A DNA stretch of 10,934 nt from assembly GCA_958453935.1 (NCBI GenBank), contig CAUDZT010000072.1, forward strand, positions 1 to 10,934. Reading direction: 5' to 3'. Within the stretch, counting starts at the first letter, position 1. Every line of letters begins with the position of its first letter. A program made the translations under genes and the position numbers. Below, piece after piece: positions 1 to 4,987 of this stretch. Under the pieces are notes generated by a model, which did not search any database, was not told the origin of the DNA, and worked only from the letters and a program-made list of their open reading frames with translations. Origin of the DNA: an uncultured Collinsella sp. (GTDB lineage: Bacteria > Actinomycetota > Coriobacteriia > Coriobacteriales > Coriobacteriaceae).

Positions 1-279
1 GGACTTGCAGCGACGGACCTCAGGACGCTCTTACACCACGTCTGCGCGCGCCACCGCCCGCTCACCACGAGAGTGGATAATCTCCCGTTTTTGGCCCATG
101 TTCGCGCTCAAAGTGGGAGATTATCCACTCTCGTCGGGCAAGCGTCCGAAAATCCTCACTCGTGACCCCTTTTCCTCCGTCCCCGAGGGATCGGGGCTCG
201 CCTGCCGAATGATTGATGCGGGCGCCCTGCGGCCATGTCACACTCAGAGGTGGCCTGACCCAACCTGGAAGGAGCCTCC
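1..279. other. Gene-poor left edge and leader of the acetyltransferase gene
   Basis: I see no supportable gene here. A frame open from position 1 to about 168 has no start inside the window and runs straight through a long palindrome, so it is not called. A 92-codon ORF starting at 5 has no ribosome binding site and overlaps the next gene's start. The stretch contains the inverted repeat at 67-134 and a short hairpin, CCCCGA-GGGA-TCGGGG, near 182-197. The GGAAGGAG Shine-Dalgarno of the next gene is at 267-274. I found no convincing sigma-70 promoter. Confidence 0.5.
67..134. repeat. 20-bp perfect inverted repeat with DnaA-box-like arms
   Basis: Arms ACGAGAGTGGATAATCTCCC (67-86) and its exact reverse complement (115-134) are separated by 28 nt. 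Extra T-A and G-T pairs extend the stem inward. Each arm holds TTATCCACT, which matches the DnaA box TTATCCACA at 8 of 9 positions, in opposite orientations. There is no T-tract after either arm, so it does not look like a simple terminator. A dispersed palindromic repeat or a protein-binding site are both possible. Confidence 0.8.
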
Positions 280-930
280 ATGAGCCTTGACAACGTAGCC
301 CTGCGCGCCGCCACGCTCGACGACCTGACCGGCATCGCTGCCATCTACAACCAGCTGTGGTGCAACACGCTGCGCAACCGCGGCGACGTCGAAGCTGCCG
401 ATTTCTGCGCGCGCTTTAACATCGCTATGCAGCTGCAACGCTCACCTATCGCGCTTGTCGCCGAGGCCGAGGGCCGCATTATCGCCGCCTGCTGCATCGG
501 CATCTTCGAGGACGGCAAGCCGCGCACCAACCCCACGTGGGAGTCCTGCTACAACGAGATGCTCGCCCAGGCAACCGAAATGGCAAAGGCTGCCGACGCC
601 AAGCTCGAGGGCTCGCTCTTCGGCGACAGTCGCGAAAAGGCCACGGCGGATCGCTTTGCCGCCACAGGCAACGAGTATGCCCAGGGCCAGCTCAACCTGA
701 TCATCATCGTGCCCGAGCGGCAGGGCAAGGGGCTCGGCCGCGCGCTTATCGACCTTGCGCGCGCCGAGCTCGCCAAGGCAGGCTGCACCAAGTTCTTCCT
801 GATGAGCGACTGCAACTCCGACTGGCAGTTCTACGAGCACCTCAACATGAAGCGCATCCTGGAGGATCACAGTCAAGACACCGGCGACGGTTTTATCGTC
901 TACATGTACGGAGGCGACACGCAGGGCTAA
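280..930 (+). CDS. GNAT-family N-acetyltransferase
   Basis: A 216-residue predicted cytoplasmic acetyl-CoA-dependent N-acetyltransferase; the substrate is unknown. The GNAT fold is recognised from motif A: a hydrophobic beta strand (LNLIIIVPE, about 138-146) followed by the acetyl-CoA pyrophosphate loop RQGKGLG (147-153) and an amphipathic helix. A motif-B-like FYEHLNM follows at 184-190. The N-terminus (about 6-26) has the usual beta1-alpha1 pattern of the family. The middle section (about 80-130) is longer than in minimal GNAT proteins, which are near 150 residues, so an inserted helical segment is likely. The start is supported by GGAAGGAG five bases upstream of the ATG. The gene stands alone and is followed by two hairpins (953-984 and 1011-1048) that probably end its transcript. 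Family assignment is firm; amino-acid, aminoglycoside or protein substrates cannot be distinguished. Confidence 0.88.
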   Translation: MSLDNVALRAATLDDLTGIAAIYNQLWCNTLRNRGDVEAADFCARFNIAMQLQRSPIALVAEAEGRIIAACCIGIFEDGKPRTNPTWESCYNEMLAQATEMAKAADAKLEGSLFGDSREKATADRFAATGNEYAQGQLNLIIIVPERQGKGLGRALIDLARAELAKAGCTKFFLMSDCNSDWQFYEHLNMKRILEDHSQDTGDGFIVYMYGGDTQG

Positions 931-952
931 CCCGCTAAGCAAGTACCAAAAC

Positions 953-984
953 CACCACAAAAGGCGCCCATCCCCCTTGTGGTG
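953..984 (+). repeat. CACCACAA/TTGTGGTG hairpin, palindromic repeat copy 1
   Basis: CACCACAA (953-960) pairs with TTGTGGTG (977-984) around a 16-nt loop, followed by ACAGGTTTTATCTGGG. The arms match the palindrome split by the IS at 1545/3040. The downstream words recur after 10848 (GGTTTTATCTGGG) and at 1523-1534 (close variant). On the plus strand the TTTT after the stem makes it a fair terminator for the acetyltransferase gene. Confidence 0.65.
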
Positions 985-1010
985 ACAGGTTTTATCTGGG
1001 CGAACGTTAA

Positions 1011-1048
1011 GACCGCCGCGGGGGAGCTGCTTTCCCTCGCGGCGGTTT
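1011..1048 (+). terminator. GC-rich terminator-like hairpin, family copy 1
   Basis: ACCGCCGCG-GGGGA (1012-1025) faces TCCCTCGCGGCGGT (1033-1046), followed by only a short T run. The same stem and nearly the same loop (GCTGCTT here, GCTACTT there) recur at 10869-10909, and a relative occurs at 1212-1250. It is probably a terminator or a dispersed palindrome serving as one. Confidence 0.6.
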
Positions 1049-1063
1049 ACTAACCGTGAAAAC

Positions 1064-1187
1064 CAAGTGAGTAGGCTTTTGGCGGGATCCCGAGCACACC
1101 CCAAAACGCCGCAGCTCTGGCCTGCGGTTTTATCGAGCGTTTGTCGCGATGTGCTCGGCAGATCCCAAAAAGTCTACTCACTTGCAT
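1064..1187. repeat. Nested inverted repeat with AAGTGAGTAG ends
   Basis: The left end CAAGTGAGTAGGCTTTT (from 1063), followed by GGGATC and CGAGCA, is mirrored by the right end (about 1150-1187), which reads on the minus strand as CAAGTGAGTAGACTTTTT, GGGATC, CGAGCA. A central hairpin (CCGCAG/CTGCGG with AAAAC/GTTTT flanks, about 1102-1131) lies between. The whole 125-bp block is symmetric, as expected of a small non-autonomous element or a large folded RNA. The AATTGAGTAGG at the window's right edge (10924-10934) follows the same kind of hairpin and looks like the start of another copy. Confidence 0.6.
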
Positions 1188-1211
1188 CCGAGACGCACCA
1201 GGCAGGCAAAA

Positions 1212-1250
1212 AACCGCCGCGAAAGGGGCCCGTCCCCCTTCGCGGCGGTT
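1212..1250. terminator. GC-rich hairpin, family copy 2
   Basis: AACCGCCGCGAA...GGGG pairs with CCCC...TTCGCGGCGGTT, with single-base bulges and a short loop. It shares the AACCGCCGCG/CGCGGCGGTT arms with the stems at 1011-1048 and 10869-10909. It lies just after the nested inverted repeat, as if the two were parts of one composite unit. On the minus strand the stem is followed by a run of T (AACCGCCGCG complement, then TTTT at 1208-1211). Confidence 0.55.
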
Positions 1251-1410
1251 GTTCATCGCGGTTTTGCGACGGTTTTGCGGTGGTTTTGCCCGCCTGCTAC
1301 TCGCTGTAGCGAGTGGCGATGGCAACTCGCACCATGCCGGCGCTCATGAGGTACGTTGCCATAGGCTGTAGTAGCGCATGTCATAATCCTACAGCAGCAT
1401 TCGCCATAAT

Positions 1411-1440
1411 CTGACAATAGAGTTTTCCACAATCTATAAG
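1411..1440 (+). promoter_or_regulatory. Candidate sigma-70 promoter with no gene directly downstream
   Basis: CTGACA (1411-1416, 5 of 6 to consensus) and TATAAG (1435-1440, 5 of 6) are separated by 18 bp. No gene follows on this strand before the IS at 1566. Before the insertion, the next plus-strand gene would have been the small gene now at 3123. The match is good, but sequence alone cannot show activity. Confidence 0.4.
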
Positions 1441-1544
1441 TAGCCCAGGTCGGGACCCTATTTAACAAACCAAATTCTCGCCCAACGCCATTTCCTCTCC
1501 TGGTGACCGGTTCATTTTGGCGGGTTTCATCTGGGCAAACGCCA

Positions 1545-1559
1545 AAACCACCACAAAGG
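1545..1559. repeat. Left arm of the palindrome interrupted by the IS
   Basis: AAACCACCACAAAGG here is the exact reverse complement of CCTTTGTGGTGGTTT at 3026-3040. Removing the IS and one copy of its target duplication restores a 15-bp perfect stem with the 9-nt loop TGCCTGTCC. The same arm sequence recurs imperfectly at 953-984. Confidence 0.85.
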
Positions 1560-1562
1560 TGC

Positions 1563-1565
1563 CTG
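1563..1565. repeat. Target site duplication CTG, left copy
   Basis: CTG directly precedes the left terminal repeat and is repeated directly after the right one (3020-3022). Three-base duplications are normal for IS3-family elements. Confidence 0.75.
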
Positions 1566-1589
1566 TGAACTGCGCCCCGAAACTTGGAC
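1566..1589. repeat. IS terminal inverted repeat, downstream (orfB) end
   Basis: It begins TGAACTGC and ends CTTGGAC; 18 of 24 positions match the inverted copy at 2996-3019. It is 14 bp from the stop codon of the transposase. Confidence 0.85.
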
Positions 1590-1603
1590 TGAATAAATAG
1601 CGA

Positions 1604-2973
1604 CTACGCCGCAAGGGCCCGGCTCCGGAACTCCTCCGGAACCGGGCCCTTCAATCTTACCTGCCTGCGCCGCGTGTTCCAATGGGCTATGTACCCTTCC
1701 AGGTCGCGCTTGAAGTCCTCGAAGCTGCCCCACTCCCTGCCGCGGTAGAACTCGTCCTTCACGTGGCCGAAGAGCTGCTCGGTGGCGGCGTTGTCGATGC
1801 AGTTCCCCTTGCGCGACATGCTCTGGGTGATGCCCGCCCCCTCCAGCCTGGAGGTGTAGGACTCGTGCTGGTACTGCCAGCCCATGTCCGAGTGCATGGT
1901 CGGTGCCGCCCCGTCGGGCAGGGCCTCGAGGAGCCGGTCGAGCATCCTGTGCTGCTGGGCGAGGTCCGGCGAGGTCGATATGTCGCTCGCCACGATCTCC
2001 TTCGTGCAGAAGTCGAGCACCGGGGCCCAGTAGGCCTTGGCGCCGGCGACCTTGAACTCGGTGACGTCGGTGCCGAGCTTCTGCCACGGCCCCTCGGCGC
2101 CGAAGTCCCTCGCGATGACGTTCTCGAACGTACTCCCCACGAGCCCCCTGTAGGAGCTGTACCGGCGGCGGGAGCCCCGGCGGCGTATCCCGCACCGGAT
2201 GCCCATCTCGCGCATCATCTTGAGCACGGTCTTGTCGGCCACGACCGCGCCCAGCTCGGCGCGCAGGCACATGGCTATCTGCCGGTGCCCGCAGCCGTTG
2301 GCGGTGCGCGAGAATATCTCGGCCGCGGCGTCGCGCAGCTCGGGCCTGGTCGGCCTCCGCGGGTGCGCCAGCGCGTAGTAGTAGGTCGACCTCCTGAGCC
2401 CCGAGCACTCCAGCAGGTGGCGCAGGGAGTGCCCCTCCGCCCTCAGCGCCCTCACCGCCTCGGCCGCCGCCCTGGTCAGAGCCCGTCCCGCTCGACCAGG
2501 GCGCGCAATTTTTTTAGGTAGGCGACCTCGGCCTCGAGCCTGCGGCAGCGCTCCTCGAGCTCCTGCTCGCGGGTGCGGGCCCGGGGTTTCGACCTCGACC
2601 CCCTCGGCCTGCCCTTCGGTCCGGGCCGCAGCGCCTCGGCGCCGCCCTCGCGGTAGAGCCTGCACCAGCGCTCCAGCGGGGACTTCGACCTGATCCCGAA
2701 CTCGGCCATGGCGTCGGTCTTCGCCATCCCGCCGTCGACCACGGCCGACGCCGCGGCGACCCTCTGCTCGAATGTGTACCTGGATTGTTTCCCGCCCATG
2801 GACAGCAGCGCCTCGCTTCCGAACGCCCGGTATACCCACTGCCATTCTCTCACGGTCTCGCGGGGGACGGACAGGGCCTCGGCCGCCGGCTTGCAGCCGA
2901 CGCCGGCGTCGAAGAGCTCGACGGCCCGCCTCCTGGACTCCAGGTCGTGCTTCACCCTGAGGTCTATACTCAT
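1604..2973 (-). CDS. IS3-family OrfAB transposase made by -1 frameshifting
   Basis: A DDE transposase that cuts and joins the IS ends. It is predicted as 456 residues: 155 from orfA, then, after a -1 slip on A7 at 2509-2515, 301 from the second frame. The first part binds DNA and multimerises. In the second part a short HTH_21-type segment (RSTYYYALAHPRRPTRPELR) precedes the RNase-H-like rve core. The catalytic triad is visible as the first Asp in GTDVTEF, the second Asp in HSDMGWQY and the Glu in IDNAATEQLFGHVKDE. The last residues (GPVPEEFRSRALAA) are encoded inside a strong hairpin at 1613-1651. No good independent start or ribosome binding site was seen for orfB, so fusion by frameshifting is the likely expression route. 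Gene start is shared with orfA at 2973. Confidence 0.85.
1613..1651 (-). terminator. 17-bp stem at the 3' end of the transposase gene
   Basis: AAGGGCCCGG and TCCGGA (1613-1629) face TCCGGA and CCGGGCCCTT (1635-1651) across a 5-nt loop. The one non-Watson-Crick position is G-U in the minus-strand RNA but A-C in the plus-strand RNA, so the stem is complete only in the transposase message. It overlaps the last codons of orfAB and lacks a T-tract. It may slow or end transcription, or stabilise the 3' end. Confidence 0.55.
2476..2973 (-). CDS. IS3-family OrfA, DNA-binding protein of the IS
   Basis: A 165-residue protein made without frameshifting. In IS3-family elements OrfA binds the terminal repeats through a helix-turn-helix and modulates transposition. 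Two HTH-like segments are visible: one around KPAAEALSVPRETVREW near the N-terminus and a second around MAKTDAMAEFGIRSKSPLERW. A basic linker rich in Arg, Pro and Gly follows, then a coiled coil or leucine zipper (REQELEERCRRLEAEVAYL) ending at the slippery site, and ten further residues to TGA. The start at 2973 is chosen for the GGGAGG ribosome binding site about six bases upstream. A longer in-frame start at 3105 lies outside the IS and is rejected. The ribosome binding site is locked in a hairpin if transcription enters from outside the element. Confidence 0.85.
   Translation of the reverse strand: MSIDLRVKHDLESRRRAVELFDAGVGCKPAAEALSVPRETVREWQWVYRAFGSEALLSMGGKQSRYTFEQRVAAASAVVDGGMAKTDAMAEFGIRSKSPLERWCRLYREGGAEALRPGPKGRPRGSRSKPRARTREQELEERCRRLEAEVAYLKKLRALVERDGL
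2509..2515 (-). other. Programmed -1 frameshift site A AAA AAA
   Basis: In the orfA frame the codons read CTA AAA AAA TTG (Leu153 Lys154 Lys155). The homopolymer allows both tRNAs to slip back one base and continue as ATT GCG in the orfB frame. The site falls at the end of the OrfA coiled coil, its usual place in the IS150 group. Sequencing error in a 7-A run is the alternative, but the two-frame layout is the family norm. Confidence 0.8.
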
Positions 2974-2979
2974 GGAAAA

Positions 2980-3012
2980 CCTCCCATTTCCCGATGTCCA
3001 AGAAATGGGAGG
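2980..3012 (-). promoter_or_regulatory. Hairpin hiding the orfA ribosome binding site
   Basis: On the minus strand CCTCCCATTTC pairs perfectly over 11 bp with GAAATGGGAGG, separated by 11 nt. The second arm contains the Shine-Dalgarno GGGAGG of orfA, and the first arm lies in the terminal repeat. Only transcripts that begin outside the element carry both arms. This layout is known to protect some IS elements from read-through expression of transposase. Confidence 0.65.
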
Positions 3013-3019
3013 CAGTTCA
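2996..3019. repeat. IS terminal inverted repeat, upstream (orfA) end
   Basis: Read inward on the minus strand it starts TGAACTGC and contains CTTGGAC, matching the other end at 18 of 24 positions. It overlaps the hairpin that covers the orfA ribosome binding site. Confidence 0.85.
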
Positions 3020-3040
3020 CTGTCCCCTTTGTGGTGGTTT
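3020..3040. repeat. Right CTG duplication and right arm of the interrupted palindrome
   Basis: CTG (3020-3022) is the second target duplication. TCC then completes the loop, and CCTTTGTGGTGGTTT (3026-3040) is the right arm matching 1545-1559. Confidence 0.8.
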
Positions 3041-3068
3041 GAAGCTCTCCTGGGCGGGATGCTAGACT
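3039..3068 (+). promoter_or_regulatory. Weak candidate promoter for the small gene at 3123
   Basis: TTGAAG (3039-3044) and TAGACT (3063-3068) are spaced 18 bp, each 4 of 6 to the sigma-70 consensus. The -35 overlaps the last bases of the palindrome arm. CATATACAT at 3074-3082 is another possible -10 region without a clear -35. Confidence 0.25.
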
Positions 3069-3122
3069 TGCGGCATATACATTCGCGCCAAAGCACGGGT
3101 CGCATACAGGAAAGGAGATGCC

Positions 3123-3314
3123 ATGGCGCCTATCGCACCGCTCAAGATGCTCGTCGCTCCTGCCGCCAAGGCCATCGCCCACCTGAGCGACTCACTTACT
3201 TACGATGAGGTCCCCTGCATCGCCGAGGAGCGTTCGGACAGCCGCCCGTACCTGGGCCACGTCCCCTACTTTGCGCCTAAGCTCGTTTCCGATCCCGAGC
3301 ACCGCGAACAGTAA
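3123..3314 (+). CDS. Small protein of unknown function, 63 residues
   Basis: I do not recognise this family. The ATG is preceded by AAGGAG five bases upstream (3112-3117), one of the best ribosome binding sites in the window, which is the main reason to call it. The N-terminal half is moderately hydrophobic and alanine-rich (MAPIAPLKMLVAPAAKAIAH). The C-terminal half is polar (EERSDSRPYLGHVPYFAPK). No clear signal peptide, transmembrane helix or metal-binding motif is seen. The gene converges with the antiporter gene ending at 3351, and the 36-bp gap plus that gene's 3' end form alternative hairpins. The IS inserted about 100 bp upstream, between this gene and a good promoter at 1411-1440, so its expression may have changed. 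It could be a conserved lineage-specific small protein or a remnant. Confidence 0.5.
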   Translation: MAPIAPLKMLVAPAAKAIAHLSDSLTYDEVPCIAEERSDSRPYLGHVPYFAPKLVSDPEHREQ

Positions 3315-3321
3315 TCCAAGA

Positions 3322-3391
3322 TGCACCAAGCGCTGCGTAACTCGCGGCGCTTACTGTTTTGGTGCAAAGTAACCTGACCCCCGTGCACCAA
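3322..3391. repeat. Three-arm TGCACCAA palindrome at convergent gene ends
   Basis: TGCACCAA (3322-3329), TTGGTGCA (3359-3366) and TGCACCAA (3384-3391) allow two mutually exclusive stems. The first stem is reinforced by AAGCGC (3328-3333) and GCGCTT (3347-3352). The second encloses GGGGGTCAGGTTACTT on the minus strand, a word typical of REP-like palindromes. The structures probably terminate transcription from both sides; the minus-strand gene's stop codon (3351-3353) lies inside the first. Confidence 0.6.
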
Positions 3392-4760
3392 CGCCGGGAT
3401 TGTCGACGCTTCGGCCGCGGCGCGATATGAGGCGCGAAACCTCGCCCAATAACAGGCCAATCACTACGCCCGCGAGAATCGGCAACTTTGCCATCTCGGC
3501 AGGTGAGCTGTTGAGCGGCACAATCGTAGCAACAATCGAAAGCACGAGCTCCACCACGGGAATCGCAAGCGCCACCGCGAGCACCTTGCCCTCGAAAGGC
3601 GCACGGAACACACGCGAGCGATTATCGTGCTTGCGCAGACGCCAAAACGCTGGGAACATGGGAATATAGCTCATGAGCAGAAAGACGACGTTCATCGAGA
3701 AGAAGACCCAAAAGACGTCGGAACCCTCACCCAGCGGAATCTGGAGCAGCAGCACCAGACTGGCAAAACAGCCGTTAATGAGCGCCGAGCCGTTGGGCAT
3801 GCCGGTCTTTTTGGACACCAGCGCAAAGGGGCGCGGCATGTTGCCGTGACGTGCGGCATAGCTCGCTACGTTGTTGACGCCAAAGCTCCAGCAGATCATA
3901 TTGGCGAACAGCGTCACCAAAAAGGCCACGCCCACGACCATCGTCAGCGGGTGGGTGCGCCCCACCATAGCGGCGACTGCGTCCACAATGCCCGAATCGA
4001 GTGAAAGCTGCTCGGTGGGAACCGCGGCTCCAATGCCAATGCCACAGATGATGTAGATCGCCGCAATGGCCACGCCACCGGCAATAACCGCCTTGGGGAT
4101 ATCACGCGACGGGTTCTTCATCGTGCTGGCAAAGGTCGCGACCACTTCGAAGCCCATAAAGTTGAACAGGATAATCGATAGGTACGTCAACGAATTGGTG
4201 TCGCCCAGATCTGGAATGAAGGTCTTAAGCGACATGTCGTTGGCAAAGCCGTTATTGCAGGCAAACCAAATGCCGACGATTCCCACCACAGCGGTAATGA
4301 GCACCTTGATGACGGCGCCGCCGTCCATAACCCAATCGGCCTCCGCCACCGGCTGCATTGCCATGACCGTGACGCCCCACACAAAGGCAATCTCGATGGC
4401 AATTCGGATCCCGAGTGAAAACTCGATACCCCACACCGCATTAATGACACTGGGGAACATGCAGGCGATACTTGCCACCCACAGCGGAAAGTTAACCCAG
4501 TAGCACCAAGAGCAACGGGCGCCCCAACGGTCGCCCAGGCCCAAGCGAACCCAATCGTACAGGCCGCCCTCGGAATCAAACGCCGTACCCAGCTCGGCCA
4601 CCACCAGACCATAGGGAAGCAAAAACGTAATGATAAGGAAGATCCACCAGAAGAACTGCACGTTGCCCATGGCAGATGCCGGAGCCGCCGCCTCGATGGT
4701 AAACACGACGCAGATAACCGAAAGGATGACCTCGATCAGGGAGAACTTTTTACCTGCCAT
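3351..4760 (-). CDS. APC-family amine/amino-acid antiporter, paralogue of the agu antiporter
   Basis: A 469-residue integral membrane transporter of the amino acid-polyamine-organocation superfamily, with about 12 hydrophobic helices. It begins FSLIEVILSVICVVFTIEA and contains the TM1 break region around AAAPASAMGN. Conserved family segments include LLPYGLVVAELGTAF, EGGLYDWVRLGLGDRWG, NFMGFEVVATF, NPSRDIPKAV and ANMICWSFGVNNVASYAA. Blocks throughout are shared with the antiporter at 6873-8312 (by eye about six residues in ten), so the two are paralogues, and agmatine/putrescine or a related cation exchange is likely but unproven. The start has a weak GGGGG ribosome binding site about eight bases upstream. 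It lies downstream of aguA behind a terminator, so it is probably not simply co-transcribed. The last 14 residues (from Gly456) are encoded by a REP-like palindrome and look like a recruited tail. Confidence 0.85.
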   Translation of the reverse strand: MAGKKFSLIEVILSVICVVFTIEAAAPASAMGNVQFFWWIFLIITFLLPYGLVVAELGTAFDSEGGLYDWVRLGLGDRWGARCSWCYWVNFPLWVASIACMFPSVINAVWGIEFSLGIRIAIEIAFVWGVTVMAMQPVAEADWVMDGGAVIKVLITAVVGIVGIWFACNNGFANDMSLKTFIPDLGDTNSLTYLSIILFNFMGFEVVATFASTMKNPSRDIPKAVIAGGVAIAAIYIICGIGIGAAVPTEQLSLDSGIVDAVAAMVGRTHPLTMVVGVAFLVTLFANMICWSFGVNNVASYAARHGNMPRPFALVSKKTGMPNGSALINGCFASLVLLLQIPLGEGSDVFWVFFSMNVVFLLMSYIPMFPAFWRLRKHDNRSRVFRAPFEGKVLAVALAIPVVELVLSIVATIVPLNSSPAEMAKLPILAGVVIGLLLGEVSRLISRRGRSVDNPGVGARGSGYFAPKQ

Positions 4761-4932
4761 GGCGCGCGCCCCCTACAGCAAAAAGGATGGCATCTGTACC
4801 GAAGGCGCAGCCCAAGGTAGGGTTGCAGGCCGCGTCACCGGTACAGGTGCCATCCCAAAGAGAGGAGAGGATGCAATTGTTGGACCAACGCTCGCGGAAC
4901 AGGCGCGTGTAGATGACGATACGCTGGTACAT
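4750..4932 (-). CDS. Possible 60-residue cysteine-containing small protein or leader peptide
   Basis: The ATG at 4932 has a CGGAG ribosome binding site five bases upstream. The reading frame ends at 4750, overlapping the antiporter's ATG (4758-4760) by 11 bases, an arrangement that could couple translation of the two. The N-terminus is basic (MYQRIVIYTRLFRERW). The second half is rich in Cys, Thr and Gly, with four cysteines in CILSSLWDGTCTGDAAC and NPTLGC. I do not recognise the family. The antiporter's own ribosome binding site is weak, which fits a coupled leader. A chance ORF is the alternative, and no modifying enzymes are nearby. Confidence 0.3.
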   Translation of the reverse strand: MYQRIVIYTRLFRERWSNNCILSSLWDGTCTGDAACNPTLGCAFGTDAILFAVGGARHGR

Positions 4933-4987
4933 AGATACTCCGATCAAAACGGCCGCGTTCGCGACCGGAAACTTTCGGCAATTGAAA

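Larger units (their letters stand above)
931..1565. other. Non-coding, repeat-rich region between the acetyltransferase and the IS element
   Basis: No gene is supported in these 635 bases; the open frames lack ribosome binding sites and run through palindromes. In order it contains: a hairpin of the CCACCACAA family (953-984), a GC-rich terminator-like stem (1011-1048), a long nested inverted repeat (1064-1187), another GC-rich stem (1212-1250), three near-tandem GGTTTTGC units (1260-1289), short alternative hairpins (1297-1330), an A+T-richer stretch with a plausible promoter (1411-1440), the hairpin TTTTGGCG/CGCCAAAA (1515-1547), and the left arm of the palindrome interrupted by the IS (1545-1559). 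Confidence 0.7.
1566..3019 (-). mobile_element. Intact IS3-family (IS150-group) insertion sequence, 1454 bp
   Basis: The element is bounded by terminal inverted repeats: TGAACTGCGCCCC...CTTGGAC at 1566-1589, and TGAACTGCCTCCC...CTTGGAC read inward from 3019. They are identical at 18 of 24 positions. A CTG duplication flanks it. It carries orfA and a frameshift-dependent OrfAB DDE transposase on the minus strand. The ends start with TG and contain TTGGAC near the inner edge, as in IS150-like elements. Both frames are uninterrupted and all catalytic residues are present, so it should be active. Its G+C is visibly higher than the flanks, consistent with horizontal acquisition. A stem near each end (2980-3012 and 1613-1651) may insulate it from outside transcription. 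I cannot assign a registered IS name. Confidence 0.9.

Noticed and set aside
5..283. 92-codon plus-strand ORF at the left edge
   Set aside because: No ribosome binding site, translated through a long palindrome, and overlaps the well-supported start of the acetyltransferase.
442..1104. 220-codon minus-strand ORF opposite the acetyltransferase
   Set aside because: Antisense shadow of a clear GNAT gene; it extends into hairpins and has no recognisable domain.
953..1250. CRISPR array
   Set aside because: The repeated units are palindromes of different spacing and orientation, with no regular direct repeats and spacers and no cas genes.
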